Made by a program: the position numbers and the translations under genes. The notes beneath the pieces are model-generated. The model searched no databases. It was not told the DNA's origin and saw only the letters and a list, made by a program, of their open reading frames with translations. Positions 27,469-35,773 of a stretch of DNA of 35,773 nt are shown in pieces. This stretch comes from an uncultured Saprospiraceae bacterium. Lineage in GTDB: Bacteria; Bacteroidota; Bacteroidia; Chitinophagales; Saprospiraceae. The DNA is taken from the NCBI GenBank assembly GCA_937928615.1, contig CALFWI010000293.1:1-35773 (forward strand), given 5' to 3'. Numbering within the stretch: position 1 is the stretch's first letter; each line of letters starts with the position of its first letter.

Positions 27469-28245
27469 ATGAAAATATTCTTTTCTGAGAACCAACCTGA
27501 CTATTCTAGTTATACTTTTAATTACGCTATTTATTGCATTAAAGAAGCGCAAAATGAACTGCCTCAAATCTATGAAAAAGGTTTTTTGCCTTATTCTGGA
27601 AACCTAAAAATAACCAGTGATATTTTCTATTTAGCAAGAAGCCTAAGGGTCAATTTAGCGCAATTTATTGACACTTCTGAAAACCGTAGAATCAATCGAA
27701 AAATAACGGATTTAGACATCCAAATTACTGTGCATAAGAAGGCAGATTTTGATATTGATGACCCTGAATTTATCGCCTTCTGTATGGACTATGCAGGGGA
27801 TAGATTTTCGGGAAATGCCATGACGGAAACTCGACTAAAATATGTATTGAGTAAAGAAACAGGTAGCCATATTTTAACCTTTACTTCTAATGGAGAAAAG
27901 CTAGGATATGTCCTAGCAGGTTTAGAAGGAAATGCGTTACAATATTGGTTTGCCTTCTTCAATCAAGCGTATATGAAATCTCACTCCTTGGGCAAATGGA
28001 TGATGTGGCGCACGATTCATTGGGCAAAAGATAATGGATTGGCTTATGTTTATTTAGGCACTTGTTATGGCAAACATTCTTTATATAAAGTTAGAGACCA
28101 TAAAGGCTTAGAATTTTTTGATGGTAGCCAATGGAATCCAGATGCTAAATTATTAAAAGCATTATGCAAAACGGATAGTGAGTCCATTGATAAAGATCGG
28201 TTTAAATTATTGGAAAATCCTGATGCGTTTATTGAGGGATTATGA
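27469..28245 (+). CDS. GNAT-fold protein resembling bacterial arginyl/leucyl-tRNA-protein transferase (ATE/Bpt-like)
   Basis: YEKGFLPYSGNLKITSDIFYLARSLRVNLAQFIDTSENRRINRKI; C-terminal GLAYVYLGTCYGKHSLYKVRDHKGLEFFDG. Confidence 0.6.
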   Translation: MKIFFSENQPDYSSYTFNYAIYCIKEAQNELPQIYEKGFLPYSGNLKITSDIFYLARSLRVNLAQFIDTSENRRINRKITDLDIQITVHKKADFDIDDPEFIAFCMDYAGDRFSGNAMTETRLKYVLSKETGSHILTFTSNGEKLGYVLAGLEGNALQYWFAFFNQAYMKSHSLGKWMMWRTIHWAKDNGLAYVYLGTCYGKHSLYKVRDHKGLEFFDGSQWNPDAKLLKALCKTDSESIDKDRFKLLENPDAFIEGL

Positions 28246-28253
28246 TATTCGGG

Positions 28254-28287
28254 TAATACCAATTGCTGCTTAGTATCAACTAATAAG
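28254..28287 (+). repeat. Imperfect direct-repeat hairpin, copy 1
   Basis: TAATACCAATTGCTGCTTAGTATCAACTAATAAG; 25/34 positions match copy 2. Confidence 0.6.
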
Positions 28288-28330
28288 ATTTAAACTATTT
28301 TTCTTACCTTGTCGATAATTATACTTCGAG

Positions 28331-28364
28331 TAGTGCCAAGCTCTGTTTGGTATCAACTAATTAA
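28331..28364 (+). repeat. Imperfect direct-repeat hairpin, copy 2
   Basis: TAGTGCCAAGCTCTGTTTGGTATCAACTAATTAA. Confidence 0.6.
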
Positions 28365-28495
28365 ACCAAAGAGGGGGGTAAAAGTCCTGATTTGCGAAAT
28401 CTAAAATTCCTTGATTTTAAATTTACTGAATTCTAAAAATTGAGCAAATTGTTTCTCCAAAACACCTTTTACAGAACCCTACTATAGTTATACAC

Positions 28496-29983
28496 ATGAC
28501 AGAATACGGCTTTCTATCCCTACTTCCTCCTGTTTTAGCCATCATTTTAGCCATTAGAACGAAACAGGTTTTTGTTTCTTTATTATTCGGTATCTGGCTA
28601 GGTTGGATCATTATTAGTGATTTTAATTTATTAACAGGCAGCTTGGATACCATTCAAGCCTTGGTAGATGTCTTTAAAGATGATGGCAATACGAGAACCA
28701 TTATGTTTTCTGCCTTGGTCGGCGCACTCATTATCTTTATTCAAAAATCAGGTGGAGTAGAAGGCTTTATTATAAAAATTAGTCAATTATTAGAAAAACA
28801 AGAACAGAAAAAAGCAGGTAATAATCGAGTGATTGTCCAATTTTTGGCTTGGTTAACAGGCGTGTTAATTTTTGTAGAATCTAATATTTCTGTTCTAACG
28901 GTCGGTACTTTATACCGTCCCATTTTTGATAAATTAAAAATACCGAGAGAAAAACTCGCCTATATTGCGGACTCTAGTTCTTCTCCTTCTTCCATTTTAA
29001 TTCCTTTTAATGCCTGGGGCGCTTTTATCATGAGCTTATTATTAGCGCAAGGTTTTGATAATCCATTTGCTACTTTGCTTAATGCTGTTTTATATAATTT
29101 TTATCCGATTTTAGCTCTGGGAATGGTCTTAATTGTCATCTTTACCAAAAAAGATTTTGGTCCAATGGCCGCCGCAGAACGCAGGGCTAAAGAGGAAGGA
29201 AAACTTTTAGCCGATGATGCCCAACCAATGGTTTCAGATGAGTTAACTGCCATTACTACCAAAAATGGCATCACCCCAAAAGCGCATAATATGATTATCC
29301 CGATTGCCATTATGGTCTTGATGATGCCTGTTATGTTGGGGTATACTGGTTGGGAAGTAGCGATGGAAAATCGACCGAATGCCCCCTTTTTTGATCAATT
29401 CTTTTTTGCAGTCGGACAGGGTTCTGGCTCCACTTCCGTACTCATTTCTTTACTTATTTCGCTACTCTATTCCATGATTTCCTATAAAATACAGGGAATT
29501 ATGGATTTAAAAGAAATGGTTGATTTAACCTTGAAAGGTATTGCTGGAATGATGCCGCTGGCGCTTTTAATGTTAATGGCATTTGCTATTGGTGCAGTTT
29601 GTAAAGAATTGGAAACAGGCATTTATGTAGCAGAAGTCGCAAAGGGCTGGTTGTCTCCTGCTTTAGTGCCTTTTATCGTCTTTATTGTTAGTTGCTTTAT
29701 TGCCTTTTCAACAGGCACTTCTTGGGGCACTTTTGCCATCATGATAGCCATTGCTGTTCCGATGTCGCAAACGATGGATGCGAATGTGCATTTGGCAATT
29801 GCGGCGGCTTTAGGTGGTGGTGTTTTTGGGGATCATTGTTCTCCTATCTCAGATACGACAATTCTGTCCTCTATGGCTGCGGCGAGTGATCATATTGATC
29901 ATGTCAAAACCCAGTTTCCTTATGCTTTGGTTTGTGGTAGCATCACCGCTTTTTTGTATTTAATCATCGGCTTTTTAGGATAA
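28496..29983 (+). CDS. Na+/H+ antiporter, NhaC family
   Basis: LVGALIIFIQKSGGVEGF, ESNISVLTVGTLYRPIFDKLKIPREKLAYIADSSSSPSSILIPFNAWGAF, STGTSWGTFAIMIAIAVPM, GGGVFGDHCSPISDTTILSSMA. Confidence 0.9.
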   Translation: MTEYGFLSLLPPVLAIILAIRTKQVFVSLLFGIWLGWIIISDFNLLTGSLDTIQALVDVFKDDGNTRTIMFSALVGALIIFIQKSGGVEGFIIKISQLLEKQEQKKAGNNRVIVQFLAWLTGVLIFVESNISVLTVGTLYRPIFDKLKIPREKLAYIADSSSSPSSILIPFNAWGAFIMSLLLAQGFDNPFATLLNAVLYNFYPILALGMVLIVIFTKKDFGPMAAAERRAKEEGKLLADDAQPMVSDELTAITTKNGITPKAHNMIIPIAIMVLMMPVMLGYTGWEVAMENRPNAPFFDQFFFAVGQGSGSTSVLISLLISLLYSMISYKIQGIMDLKEMVDLTLKGIAGMMPLALLMLMAFAIGAVCKELETGIYVAEVAKGWLSPALVPFIVFIVSCFIAFSTGTSWGTFAIMIAIAVPMSQTMDANVHLAIAAALGGGVFGDHCSPISDTTILSSMAAASDHIDHVKTQFPYALVCGSITAFLYLIIGFLG

Positions 29984-30007
29984 ATGCTTCCTACAAAATA
30001 GTAGCTT

Positions 30008-30481
30008 ATGAATTATTACTTAAGAGCGAGTAATTATAAAACAACTACCCTAGAAAAAGAAGATAAAGAAGTAATATTCCAATTAAAGCATAGTGGTTTG
30101 ACAAATCGAAAAACCATAGCACAGTTGCCTAATACTCGTTATGAAATGGAGCATGCGAACTTTTGGGGAAGTCGTTATAACATTATTAAAGATGGTAGTC
30201 GTATAGGCGAAGTAACCAAAAATTGGAAAGGAGAAATGCTTCTTCATTTAAAAGATAGAGACTACCAGCCGATTCAATTTAAGATAAAATCTAAAGGGGT
30301 TCTTAATTTTCAATTTCAAGTTTGGGTCAATGAAGCATATCATTGGATGACTCTTTATCCTGAAAAAGATTCCCCTAAGACCTATTATCGGCTGACCGTT
30401 CATGAGATAGCTTATGCCCCTTTTCCCCTCCATGAATTGATGGTAATTATTGCGTATGTCGTATGGAATAAAGGTTTTTAA
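30008..30481 (+). CDS. Hypothetical protein, possibly LURP-one/tubby-like beta-rich fold
   Basis: Open 157-aa frame; W/Y-rich beta-pattern; fold guess is weak. Confidence 0.55.
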   Translation: MNYYLRASNYKTTTLEKEDKEVIFQLKHSGLTNRKTIAQLPNTRYEMEHANFWGSRYNIIKDGSRIGEVTKNWKGEMLLHLKDRDYQPIQFKIKSKGVLNFQFQVWVNEAYHWMTLYPEKDSPKTYYRLTVHEIAYAPFPLHELMVIIAYVVWNKGF

Positions 30482-30522
30482 TCAAAATGGTAGACCAATA
30501 ATTCACCCGCAAGATATGTGCG

Positions 30523-31101
30523 TTAAGCGGCTTTCGCTTTTTGAATAATTTGTTTTAACTGCGGCAATAAATCTTTTGCAAACCATTGATTCTTTTTCAT
30601 CCAAATATTATTCCTAGGAGAAGGATGTGGCAAGGGTAAATACTTAGTCGGTAGATATTCTTCAAAGTGCATCACTGTCTCCGTCAAGTTTCTTTTTGCT
30701 CGTTTACCCAAATAATATTTCTGTGCATAGCTGCCAACGAGTAAAGTCAATTTCACCTCTGTCATTTTTTCCAGTAGCGTCGGATGCCATTTAGGGGCAC
30801 ATTCTTTTCTTGGTGGTAAGTCGCCCGATTTACCAGTTCCAGGAAAACAAAATCCCATTGGTACAATCCCAAATAATTTTTCCTCATAAAATTCTGCTTC
30901 GGTCACGGCTAACCATTTTCGTAAATTCTCTCCGCTTTTATCATGCCAAGGAATGCCACTTTCATGGACTCTACGCCCTGGTGCTTGCCCAATAATTAGT
31001 ATTTTACTTTTTGGATGGGCTACGAATACTGGACGGCAACCATCTGCTAAATGTTCTTGGCAGATGGTGCAGCTTTTTATTTCTTTGATGAGTTGATTCA
31101 T
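30523..31101 (-). CDS. Uracil-DNA glycosylase family protein
   Basis: CTICQEHL, ILIIGQAPGRRVHESGIPWHDKSGENLRKWL, FGIVPMGFCFPG, LLVGSYAQKYYLG, LPHPSPRNNIWMKKNQWF. Confidence 0.88.
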   Translation of the reverse strand: MNQLIKEIKSCTICQEHLADGCRPVFVAHPKSKILIIGQAPGRRVHESGIPWHDKSGENLRKWLAVTEAEFYEEKLFGIVPMGFCFPGTGKSGDLPPRKECAPKWHPTLLEKMTEVKLTLLVGSYAQKYYLGKRAKRNLTETVMHFEEYLPTKYLPLPHPSPRNNIWMKKNQWFAKDLLPQLKQIIQKAKAA

Positions 31102-32201
31102 TAACTTTCTGTTACATTCTTGTTATTTTCCAATTCATAAATCTTATACCAATAAAAAAAAGCTTCGATATTAGATTTTTTAAGTTTGTTTAGTCTAGTA
31201 TTAAAAGGCTGCTCAATTATCCAGTTTTTAGCTTGCATTGGATTATTGAATCGTTCAAAAGTTATCTTTTTATATTCAATCAATTTGGCTACATAAGCAG
31301 CTTTGGCAGCATGAGTTATAGCTTTTTCCAAATGGTAGCTTTCTGAGAAAATAAAAGCTTTAATCTGTGAAATACCTTGCTGCAATAATTCAAAATTGGC
31401 ATTTCCTGCTTTACCACGTGTTGAAATAGTTAATGCGGCATCGTATATATCGACTAATACTAATTGCGGATTTGGTTCAAATTCACGATAAGCTAATTCA
31501 GCTATTGCAAATTTTTCAAACGTTGAACGGACAACCTGCATATCAACTATATTATCAAAAATATTTCCAATATCGTATAGTTGTTTGATGATTTCCATTG
31601 CTTTGCTTTGTCCTCCTTTTATATAAGGAATTCCTGTAGTTTCGGGGGCAAATGCTGTAAGTTTATCTCCTAATAAATCTTCAAATGATGGTATAGGTAC
31701 TTTTAATGGCGCTCCAATTTGTTTGACAAAAAGAGAATCAATAGCCGTTTTCTTTACATTTTGATATAAAATTTCTTCAAACAAAATGTCCAATAAGATA
31801 TTATCTTCGTCTCGACCACTCTTATAACTAGTTTTATAATAGAATTTATAATGTGCTTTTTTTATAGCAGATTCCTTTTTTCTTTTATGAATTTCTACGC
31901 CAGTAAAACCTTTTCGCTCCACTAAGTTTTTTAATTTTTCTTCTAATAAACCATCTATTTTAGGGATAATTATATCAATGTCAATGGACAATCTTTTCGT
32001 AGAGCCTAATAATAACATTAATGAAGTTCCACCTTTAAAAACAAAATCAATTTCTTCTTCAATAAGTCCTTCTAGTAACAGTAAGGCACGAATGACTTTT
32101 TCTACTAGTGCAGGATCAGCCTTTCGATTTTGCTTTGAGGCTTGTTTTATCCAATCTAAATTTAAAGATTCATTAGCGATCATTTTTCTCATATTTGGCA
32201 A
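31101..32201 (-). CDS. AbiEii/AbiGii-family nucleotidyltransferase toxin
   Basis: FVFKGGTSLMLLLGSTKRLSIDIDIIIP nucleotidyltransferase motif; adjacent AbiEi-like gene; alternative starts ATG 32192 or 32183. Confidence 0.87.
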   Translation of the reverse strand: MPNMRKMIANESLNLDWIKQASKQNRKADPALVEKVIRALLLLEGLIEEEIDFVFKGGTSLMLLLGSTKRLSIDIDIIIPKIDGLLEEKLKNLVERKGFTGVEIHKRKKESAIKKAHYKFYYKTSYKSGRDEDNILLDILFEEILYQNVKKTAIDSLFVKQIGAPLKVPIPSFEDLLGDKLTAFAPETTGIPYIKGGQSKAMEIIKQLYDIGNIFDNIVDMQVVRSTFEKFAIAELAYREFEPNPQLVLVDIYDAALTISTRGKAGNANFELLQQGISQIKAFIFSESYHLEKAITHAAKAAYVAKLIEYKKITFERFNNPMQAKNWIIEQPFNTRLNKLKKSNIEAFFYWYKIYELENNKNVTES

Positions 32202-32219
32202 TAAAATTAAATTATTGCC
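32197..32219. promoter_or_regulatory. Inverted repeat GGCAATAA-aattaaa-TTATTGCC at the abiEi/abiEii junction
   Basis: 8-bp arms 32197-32204 / 32212-32219; overlaps the abiEi stop and the abiEii start region. Confidence 0.6.
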
Positions 32220-32949
32220 GATTTATAGTTTTTATTATTTTTAAAACTTCTTCCTTTTTTCCACGCCTACTCGCATACCTAAAAAGTTTATTTTCATTAA
32301 TAGTATATTTATCGAATGCCCTTTGAAAAACATGAATCAATTCATAACCTTGATAGAAATAGAAAAGGTCTTTTCCAAAAACTAAATCAACTAATAATTT
32401 TTCTATTGTAATGGTAGGTATCTTATTTATTTTCTGAATTGGCGCTTCTGAAATTAAATGCTGAATTATGATTGGGTTTGGCATATCCAAAAGATAATTT
32501 TCGACTATATCCTTTTTAGGTTTTAAATAGACATATTTATACTTCTCTTTCAAAAATTGAAAGACAGCATCGATGCTATCTCGTTCTACTTCCACAATAG
32601 TGAAATTTGTAAAAGATTGGTGAACCGCCAACTCTTTAATTACAACTGTTTTCCAAATACAATAATCAGAAAATGGAAATGTCTTTTTAAGCTGACTATT
32701 AATAGAAATGATAGTATTGCCAAGTTGAGGTTCAAAATTAAATGAAGTACCAATTTGGTATTTCCCCCTTCCAACTCTACTGATTATTCCTAATTGTAAC
32801 AATTGATATATTCGCCAATTGACCGTATTTCGAGGAATACTTTCTTCCTCTTTTGAATAGAAATCCCTTACACCATGAGTAGTAAATACTTCTTGCTGTT
32901 TAAATCTCTTTAAAAGTTGTTCTATTTTTAATTTTCTATTGATAATTAT
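32212..32949 (-). CDS. AbiEi-family antitoxin (winged-helix N-terminus), proposed non-AUG start (ATA 32949, ATT 32946 or ATC 32943)
   Basis: In-frame N-terminal extension IIINRKLKIEQLLKRFKQQEVFTTHGVRDFYSKEEESIPRNTVNWRIYQ-LLQLGIISRVGRGKYQIG supplies the wHTH; the track ORF starts at TTG 32802. Confidence 0.7.
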   Translation of the reverse strand: MIINRKLKIEQLLKRFKQQEVFTTHGVRDFYSKEEESIPRNTVNWRIYQLLQLGIISRVGRGKYQIGTSFNFEPQLGNTIISINSQLKKTFPFSDYCIWKTVVIKELAVHQSFTNFTIVEVERDSIDAVFQFLKEKYKYVYLKPKKDIVENYLLDMPNPIIIQHLISEAPIQKINKIPTITIEKLLVDLVFGKDLFYFYQGYELIHVFQRAFDKYTINENKLFRYASRRGKKEEVLKIIKTINRQ

Positions 32950-32975
32950 ATTTTAGGCTAAAATATCAAATTATC

Positions 32976-32993
32976 GGCAATAAATCAAAGTTA
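32976..32993 (-). promoter_or_regulatory. Promoter/operator: -7 box TAACTTTG followed by TTATTGCC half-site
   Basis: Minus strand TAACTTTG (32986-32993) and TTATTGCC (32976-32983); same half-site as the junction inverted repeat. Confidence 0.55.
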
Positions 32994-33099
32994 TAGTCGA
33001 AATAGAGTTGATTTTGTTTCACTAAAAACTGATTTATGCTTTTATAAAAACAGTATGATTCAATTCATTGAAAACAAAAAAGCCACCAGCCTCTTTTTA

Positions 33100-33834
33100 T
33101 TAATTACAATACTTGCTTATAATCAGATAAGCATCTTCGTATCCCCATTGTCCTGCTTTACTTAAATCGCGACATCCTTCCTCTTTTTCATTGAGAAATA
33201 AATGTGCTAGACCTCTAATAGACAAAATTTCTGGCTTATCTTTTATAGACATGAACTCTTCCCTGTCAAAATATTCGATTAGTTTCTCAATTGTTGAAAT
33301 CGTTGCTTCAGGATTATTCAACATCAAATAATTTTTTGATTCAAGTATTTTGCAATCTATATATCCAAAACAATCCTCTTTTATTAAATCAGGTCGATTA
33401 AGTTCGATTAGTACTTTTTCATAATCTTTTAATTTAAAATAATAGACTTCAGCTTTTTGAAATAGGACATAACAATTTGTTTTATCAAGACTATGTGCTA
33501 TCTCATAATCTTCTAAACCTCCATAAAAATCACCAAGGTGAATTTTGCTATCTCCTCGTGATAAATAACTATTTGCAAATGGTTTATCTGAGTAAGAAAT
33601 GACATTGGTAAAAACTTTAATAGCTTCCTTATATTTCCTTAACCTATCCAAAACAACGCCTTTTCTAAATAATATCTCTGTATCAAAGGGTGCTTTTTTT
33701 AAAGCTCTGTCAAAATAAAATAAGGCAGTTTCATTATCATCAATTCTAAGGTGTTCAAGACCAAGTTTATAAAATTCTTTATTCTCTTGACTAAATATTG
33801 AATCAAGTTGAAAAACAGAAAATGCTATTAATAT
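33100..33834 (-). CDS. Secreted TPR-repeat protein; N-terminus extended beyond track start; non-AUG start or frameshift
   Basis: In-frame upstream sequence SILIAFSVFQLDSIFSQENKEFYKLGLEHLRIDDNETALFYFDRALKKAPFDTEILFRKGVV-LDRLRKYKEAIKVF adds a signal peptide and TPR unit. Confidence 0.65.
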   Translation of the reverse strand: MLIAFSVFQLDSIFSQENKEFYKLGLEHLRIDDNETALFYFDRALKKAPFDTEILFRKGVVLDRLRKYKEAIKVFTNVISYSDKPFANSYLSRGDSKIHLGDFYGGLEDYEIAHSLDKTNCYVLFQKAEVYYFKLKDYEKVLIELNRPDLIKEDCFGYIDCKILESKNYLMLNNPEATISTIEKLIEYFDREEFMSIKDKPEILSIRGLAHLFLNEKEEGCRDLSKAGQWGYEDAYLIISKYCN

Positions 33835-33899
33835 ACTTACTCATCTTATTATAGTTTAAGAATTGTTAATCGAAATTGCTTTAGAAATATTATAATCAA

Positions 33900-33935
33900 A
33901 AAAGCCCCCAGCAGAAAATTCCACTAGAGGCTTTT
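33900..33935 (-). terminator. Terminator downstream of aconitase
   Basis: AAAAGCC (33900-33906) / GGCTTTT (33929-33935), T-tract on minus strand. Confidence 0.7.
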
Positions 33936-33961
33936 ATATCCTAAAAAGAAAGTACTAAAAC

Positions 33962-35773
33962 CTAAGCATTAGCCATTTCCTCTCTAATTTTATTCAAAGC
34001 AGAACCAGCTCTTACCCAATCAATTTGAGCAGCATTATAAGTATGTGCTACTTCAAAAGAATCAGACGTACCATCTGCGTGGTCTAATCTTACCGTCAAT
34101 GTTTTGCCTGGTGCAAAATCCTTGAAATCAGGGATATTTACTTTGTCATCTTGTCTTACTAAATCGTAAGAAGCAGGATCCACAAAAGTCAAGGCTAACA
34201 TACCTTGCTTCTTCAAGTTTGTTTCGTGAATCCGAGCGAAAGACTTAACGATAACTGCGTGAACACCCAAGAATCTTGGTTCCATGGCAGCATGCTCTCT
34301 AGAAGAACCTTCTCCTAAATTTTCCTCTCCGAATACGACAGAACCGATGTTATTATCTCGGTAGTAAATACCTGTATCAGGTACAGCACCAAACTCACCA
34401 GTTTCTGTATTTAAAACGGTATTCGTTGCGCCGCTAAAAGCGTTAATCGCACCAATATAACAGTTTTGGGAGATATTTTCTAAGTGTCCTCTAAATTTCA
34501 ACCAAGGCCCTGCCATAGAAATATGATCCGTTGTACACTTGCCTTTTGCTTTGATTAATACCCGCATACCTTGCACTTGATCTTGTGTCAAAGGCTTAAA
34601 TGGGGTCAATAATTGCAAACGGTTAGAAGTAGGATTTACACTTACGTCTACACCACTACCATCTTCGATTGGTGGAATAAAACCAGCGTCTTCTACTGCA
34701 AAACCTTTTGGAGGCAATTCAACACCCACTGGTGGGTCTAATCTTACTTGCTCCCCATCTTCATTCGTCAAGGTATCCGTTAATGGATTGAAGGCTAAAT
34801 CTCCTGCCATCGCCATTGCTGTTACGATTTCTGGAGAAGCAACAAATCCATGTGTATTTGGATTACCATCGTTTCTTTTAGAGAAGTTTCTATTAAAAGA
34901 AGTGATGATAGAGTTTTTACGATTTGGATCATCTGTGTGTCTTGCCCACTGACCGATACACGGTCCACATGCATTGGCTAAAACAACACCGCCCATTTTT
35001 TCAAAATCATCCAAAATACCATCTCTTTCAACAGTAAATCGAATTTGCTCAGAACCTGGGGTAACCGTAAATTCTGATTTTGTTTTGATATTCTTTGCAA
35101 CGGCTTGCTTCGCTAAAGATGCTGCTCTTGATAAATCTTCGTAAGAAGAGTTCGTACAAGAACCAATTAAACCTACCTCCAATTTTTGAGGATAGCCATT
35201 GTCTTTAACTGCTTGCGCAAATTTAGAAATTGGCCAAGCCAAATCTGGCGTATAAGGTCCGTTAATATGTGGCTCTAATTTTGACAAGTTGATTTCAATA
35301 ACTTGATCAAAATATTTTTCAGGCTCTTTATAACATTCTGGGTCACCCGTTAAATGCGCTTTTACTTTATCCGCTAATCTTGCGACATCCGCTCGACCAG
35401 TTGCTTTTAAATAACGCTTCATCGCTGGATCGTAACCGAAAGTAGAAGTCGTTGCACCGATTTCTGCCCCCATGTTGCCAATCGTTCCTTTACCTGTACA
35501 AGATAATCTTCTTGCACCTGGACCGAAATATTCTACGATTGCGCCAGTTCCTCCTTTTACTGTTAAAATACCTGCTACTTTTAAGATAACATCTTTAGAA
35601 GAAGTCCACCCTTTTAAGTAACCCGTTAATTTAACGCCAATTACTTTTGGCATCTTCAATTCCCATGGCATATCTGCCATTACATCTACTGCATCTGCTC
35701 CACCAACACCAATTGCCAACATTCCCAATCCAGCACCATTTGGTGTGTGAGAATCTGTTCCAATCATCATACC
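33962..35773 (-). CDS. acnA: Aconitate hydratase (5' end truncated by window edge)
   Basis: [103 protein letters not shown]. Confidence 0.96.
   Translation of the reverse strand, partial: GMMIGTDSHTPNGAGLGMLAIGVGGADAVDVMADMPWELKMPKVIGVKLTGYLKGWTSSKDVILKVAGILTVKGGTGAIVEYFGPGARRLSCTGKGTIGNMGAEIGATTSTFGYDPAMKRYLKATGRADVARLADKVKAHLTGDPECYKEPEKYFDQVIEINLSKLEPHINGPYTPDLAWPISKFAQAVKDNGYPQKLEVGLIGSCTNSSYEDLSRAASLAKQAVAKNIKTKSEFTVTPGSEQIRFTVERDGILDDFEKMGGVVLANACGPCIGQWARHTDDPNRKNSIITSFNRNFSKRNDGNPNTHGFVASPEIVTAMAMAGDLAFNPLTDTLTNEDGEQVRLDPPVGVELPPKGFAVEDAGFIPPIEDGSGVDVSVNPTSNRLQLLTPFKPLTQDQVQGMRVLIKAKGKCTTDHISMAGPWLKFRGHLENISQNCYIGAINAFSGATNTVLNTETGEFGAVPDTGIYYRDNNIGSVVFGEENLGEGSSREHAAMEPRFLGVHAVIVKSFARIHETNLKKQGMLALTFVDPASYDLVRQDDKVNIPDFKDFAPGKTLTVRLDHADGTSDSFEVAHTYNAAQIDWVRAGSALNKIREEMANA

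Noticed and set aside
33063-33095. AAAAAAGCCACCAGCCTCTTTTT as a terminator after the TPR gene
   Set aside because: Only a weak 6-bp outer stem (AAAAAG/CTTTTT) with no inner pairing; resembles the aconitase terminator start but not convincing.

Overview
35.8 kb AT-rich window, read here as a Bacteroidota chromosome (Saprospiria-like is my inference). Basis: PorZ (type IX secretion), TAnnTTTG promoter boxes, and many lipoprotein signal peptides. Most of it is ordinary housekeeping: a mreB-mreC-mreD-mrdA operon, aconitase, apbE, tatA, tRNA-Cys, NhaC, PP2C phosphatase, flippase and LysE. The less ordinary parts are: (i) an MbnP x3 plus di-heme peroxidase (MbnH/MauG-like) cluster in which tandem MbnP paralogues differ in having or lacking tryptophan at the expected modification site; (ii) an in-frame heptanucleotide repeat between the start codon and lipobox of the first MbnP-like gene, a possible phase-variation switch; (iii) an AbiEi-AbiEii module whose stop/start overlaps a uracil-DNA glycosylase gene, with repeated TTATTGCC operator-like half-sites; (iv) a 1012-aa APH-like kinase / M23 peptidase / class-III aminotransferase fusion; (v) three genes whose conserved or signal-peptide N-termini extend upstream of any ATG/GTG/TTG; (vi) several interspersed palindromic repeats and an intercistronic stem-loop between mreC and mreD. 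All family calls come from reading the translations by eye; no database search was run.
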